Source: Spirochaetia bacterium (GTDB lineage: Bacteria; Spirochaetota; Spirochaetia; PWKH01). From it: a DNA stretch of 16,448 bases. The notes under the pieces are model-generated. The model ran no database searches and was not told the DNA's origin. It saw only the letters and a list, made by a program, of their open reading frames with translations. The DNA lies in contig JAIPFU010000021.1 in assembly GCA_021736505.1 (NCBI GenBank), positions 1-16,448 of the forward strand, given 5' to 3'. Made by a program: the position numbers and the translations under genes. Shown one piece after another: positions 14,902 through 16,448 of this stretch (positions within the stretch are counted from its first letter, which is position 1; each line of letters opens with the position of its first letter).

Positions 14902-15174
14902 ATTCAGCTTTTTTGCTGTTATAGCAACTTCTCGGTGTAATTCAGGAGATAATCGTAAATTAAATTTTCCAGAATACGGCTTTTCAGGATTAAACCCTTC
15001 TTCTAGACACCATCCTATATATTCTTCTATTGATTCAGTAAATGCAATTTCTAATTCATCAACTGTTTTTCCCTGAAATGTGATTACATCTTTTGTATTA
15101 ATTATTTCTCCATGAAATATCTTAGCAGTATCATCAAACTCAACATTTCCTATATACCCCTTATATTCCATCAT
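14830..15174 (-). CDS. hicB: HicB-family antitoxin with C-terminal ribbon-helix-helix domain, no HicA seen
   Basis: A 114-residue protein. The N-terminal HicB fold ('YKGYIGNVEFDDTAKIFHGE', then 'VITFQGKTVDEL') is followed by a ribbon-helix-helix segment ('GKFNLRLSPELHREVAITAK', then 'LNLSINKFVEKAL') expected to bind the operon promoter. The family neutralises the HicA mRNA interferase, whose gene normally lies adjacent. Here the frame can be extended to 15252, but the ATG at 15174 has AGGAG 7 nt upstream and matches the usual start (MMEYKGYIG). No HicA-like frame with a dsRBD-like fold was found upstream in 15175-15420, nor downstream. It is therefore an orphan antitoxin or regulator. A perfect palindrome lies at 15282-15295. 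Confidence 0.82.
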   Translation of the reverse strand: MMEYKGYIGNVEFDDTAKIFHGEIINTKDVITFQGKTVDELEIAFTESIEEYIGWCLEEGFNPEKPYSGKFNLRLSPELHREVAITAKKLNLSINKFVEKALEDEIQLQKVGSL

Positions 15175-15281
15175 GGCTTTACTCCTGAATTTTCTAAAAA
15201 TCTTTTCATTGATTTCACTGAACCTTATTTTACCATCCCTATTTTGATGCACCTAGCGAAAATTCAAAAATTTAAAGTTTT

Positions 15282-15295
15282 AACAAGTACTTGTT
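15282..15295. promoter_or_regulatory. Perfect 14-bp palindrome upstream of hicB
   Basis: AACAAGTACTTGTT is self-complementary and lies 108 bp upstream of the hicB start. It is followed on the minus strand by an AT-rich stretch in which no convincing promoter was found. It could be a binding site for HicB itself through its ribbon-helix-helix domain, or for another dimeric regulator. Confidence 0.4.
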
Positions 15296-15417
15296 GTTAA
15301 TCTGCAGTCAAATGCCGGTAATTACTGTTTCTTTGAAAAGCAAGTTTTGAATTCCAAGGAGTCGCTTTATTCCCAAACGGAGCGAGAGGAGGGGAAGCAT
15401 TAAGATGCTTGTATTTG

Positions 15418-15467
15418 TGGACAAACTATTTATGATATATTATAATAGCAATATGTGTTACAGTAAC
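15418..15467 (+). promoter_or_regulatory. Strong promoter and operator-like repeat for the DUF234-type ATPase
   Basis: TGGACA (15418-15423), a 17-bp spacer and TATAAT (15441-15446) make a near-consensus promoter. GTTAC-A-GTAAC (15457-15467) follows 10 nt after the -10, across or just past the expected transcription start, a position suited to repression. The gene's ATG lies about 40 nt beyond the expected start site. Confidence 0.55.
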
Positions 15468-15492
15468 GATTGTTGCAGTAATGGAGGTTGCT

Positions 15493-16448
15493 ATGAGATT
15501 TTATAATAGAGAGAAGGAACTAGACATCCTTAATACTGCATATTCCCAATGTCAGGAAGAATATGGGTCAATAACAGTATTAACAGGTAGACGTCGTGTA
15601 GGTAAGACTCTCTTAACAAAAGAATATGTAAAAGATAAAAAGCATCTATACTTCTTCACAAGTAAAAAAGCGGAACCGATTCTATGCGCGGAACTAAAAG
15701 AAGAATATGAAAAATTTACCGGAGAGGAAATAATTGGAGAGGTGAAAAGCTTCCCCAAGCTATTCAGACAATTAGTGAAATATGGGAAAAACAATCCGTA
15801 TGTTTTAATAATTGATGAATTTCAGGAATTCTATAATATAAATAAAAGTATTTACTCTGATATACAGAATATCTGGGATGAATACAAATTTAAAACGAAA
15901 GTACATATAATCTTTATTGGCTCAATATACTCTTTGATGATAAAGATATTTCAGAATGAAAAAGAACCGTTATATGGTAGAGCTGATAGAATATTATATG
16001 TAAAACCGTTTAAAGCTCAAATAATAAAAAAAATATTACTGGATAATAATGCATATAGTAACGAAAGACTATTTTTTAATTATCTACTTACTGGTGGTAT
16101 TCCGAGATATCAAGAAATATTGATAAGAGCGAAATGTTTTGATCTTGAAGATATGCTGGATTTACTTTTGGAGAAAGATTCTTTCTTTATAGGAGAAGGG
16201 AAAAATTTATTAATTCAAGAATTTGGAAAAGATTATGGTATATATTTCTCGATTTTAGAAATGATTTCTGTTGGAAGAACTTCAAGAAGTGAGATTGAAT
16301 CAATATTTGAAAAAAGTATAGGTGGTTATTTAGAGAAATTGGAAGTTGACTATGACCTAATAGAAAGAGTGAAGCCGATAGGGGCTAAGAAGAATAGTAA
16401 AAGGCAAAAATACAGAATTAAAGATAATTTCATTCGATTTTGGTTCAG
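15493..16448 (+). CDS. DUF234-type AAA ATPase (partial at 3' end)
   Basis: The gene runs off the window after 318 codons with no stop. The N-terminus 'RFYNREKELDILNTAYSQ' is typical of the family. Walker A is GRRRVGKT (32-39), with a Walker B-like 'VLIIDEFQE' about 75 residues on and a sensor-like 'IIFIGSIYS'. The C-terminal visible part ('KYRIKDNFIRFWF') begins the DUF234 endonuclease-like domain that completes this type of protein, usually about 450 residues. Members belong to the STAND/AAA class of P-loop ATPases, often found in mobile or archaeal-type genomic islands; their cellular role is poorly known. ATG at 15493 has GGAGG 5 nt upstream. It is rich in ATA, AAA and AGA codons, more so than the sugar genes, hinting at acquired DNA. 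Confidence 0.85.
   Translation, partial: MRFYNREKELDILNTAYSQCQEEYGSITVLTGRRRVGKTLLTKEYVKDKKHLYFFTSKKAEPILCAELKEEYEKFTGEEIIGEVKSFPKLFRQLVKYGKNNPYVLIIDEFQEFYNINKSIYSDIQNIWDEYKFKTKVHIIFIGSIYSLMIKIFQNEKEPLYGRADRILYVKPFKAQIIKKILLDNNAYSNERLFFNYLLTGGIPRYQEILIRAKCFDLEDMLDLLLEKDSFFIGEGKNLLIQEFGKDYGIYFSILEMISVGRTSRSEIESIFEKSIGGYLEKLEVDYDLIERVKPIGAKKNSKRQKYRIKDNFIRFWF

Larger units (their letters stand above)
15175..15492. other. Gene-free stretch between hicB and the ATPase
   Basis: The two genes are divergent. The stretch holds a 14-bp palindrome (15282-15295), a 6-bp inverted repeat with a 4-nt loop (AAGCAT-TAAG-ATGCTT, 15395-15410), the promoter of the ATPase (15418-15446) and an operator-like repeat (15457-15467). 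No hicA or other credible gene is present; short frames here lack properly placed SDs. Confidence 0.6.

Noticed and set aside
15175..15252. N-terminal extension of HicB (MHQNRDGKIRF...)
   Set aside because: The ATG at 15174 has a good SD and matches the normal HicB start; the extension does not resemble the family or HicA.
15405..15506. 33-codon Cys-rich frame (CYSNDCCSNGGC) overlapping the start of the ATPase
   Set aside because: The nearest AGGAGG is about 12 nt upstream, too far, and the frame covers the predicted promoter and RBS of the ATPase.
1..16448. CRISPR arrays, tRNA/rRNA genes, insertion sequences and replication origin
   Set aside because: No regular direct repeats with spacers, cloverleaf-like or rRNA-like sequence, transposase genes with terminal repeats, or DnaA-box clusters were recognised by reading.

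Overview
The window reads as an AT-rich bacterial chromosome segment, probably from a spirochaete. The best clue is the solute-binding protein at 7078, whose signal peptide ends in ...VFA followed by AAGAQE-type residues. That ending is very common in Spirochaetaceae lipoproteins and secreted proteins, but this is pattern recognition and not a phylogenetic test. No rRNA, tRNA, CRISPR array, insertion sequence or replication origin was seen.

Layout: (1) 1-463: on the minus strand, a tiny putative membrane peptide (64-150) with its own promoter and ribosome binding site (RBS), followed directly by a 19-codon basic ORF. Then a gene-free stretch with inverted repeats leads to a regulator. (2) 464-2348: a GntR-type HTH fused to a LacI/periplasmic-binding-type sensor domain. 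It converges on, and overlaps by 56 bp, a ROK-family sugar kinase on the minus strand. (3) 2528-13551: a long, collinear sugar-catabolic cluster. It holds a uroporphyrinogen-decarboxylase-superfamily enzyme, two Gfo/Idh/MocA oxidoreductases, a second ROK kinase with its own promoter/operator, a complete CUT2-type (ribose/galactose-like) ABC importer (binding protein, double ATPase, two permeases), a third Gfo/Idh/MocA enzyme and a NagB/AgaI-like sugar-phosphate isomerase/deaminase. (4) 13566-14768: a ROK-family transcriptional regulator closes the cluster. (5) 14806-16448: a very short ORF with an excellent RBS looks like the beheaded start of a lost next gene. Next come a HicB-family antitoxin without visible HicA (minus strand) and the start of a DUF234-type ATPase that runs off the window end.

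How the genes probably work together: the binding protein, ATPase and two permeases import a sugar or sugar derivative. ROK kinases phosphorylate it or a product. The three oxidoreductases probably interconvert hydroxyl and keto forms. The NagB-like enzyme suggests that an amino-sugar phosphate or a related aldose/ketose phosphate lies on the path. The UroD-fold protein is the unusual member, because this superfamily includes decarboxylases and cobalamin/CoM methyltransferases. The substrate cannot be read from the sequence. A modified sugar (amino, O-methyl or carboxylated) is the working inference. Transcription appears to be controlled by the terminal ROK regulator and/or the GntR-LacI hybrid. 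A perfect 17-bp operator candidate fills the spacer of the 5980-6007 promoter, and a degenerate copy abuts the -35 of the promoter at 2462.
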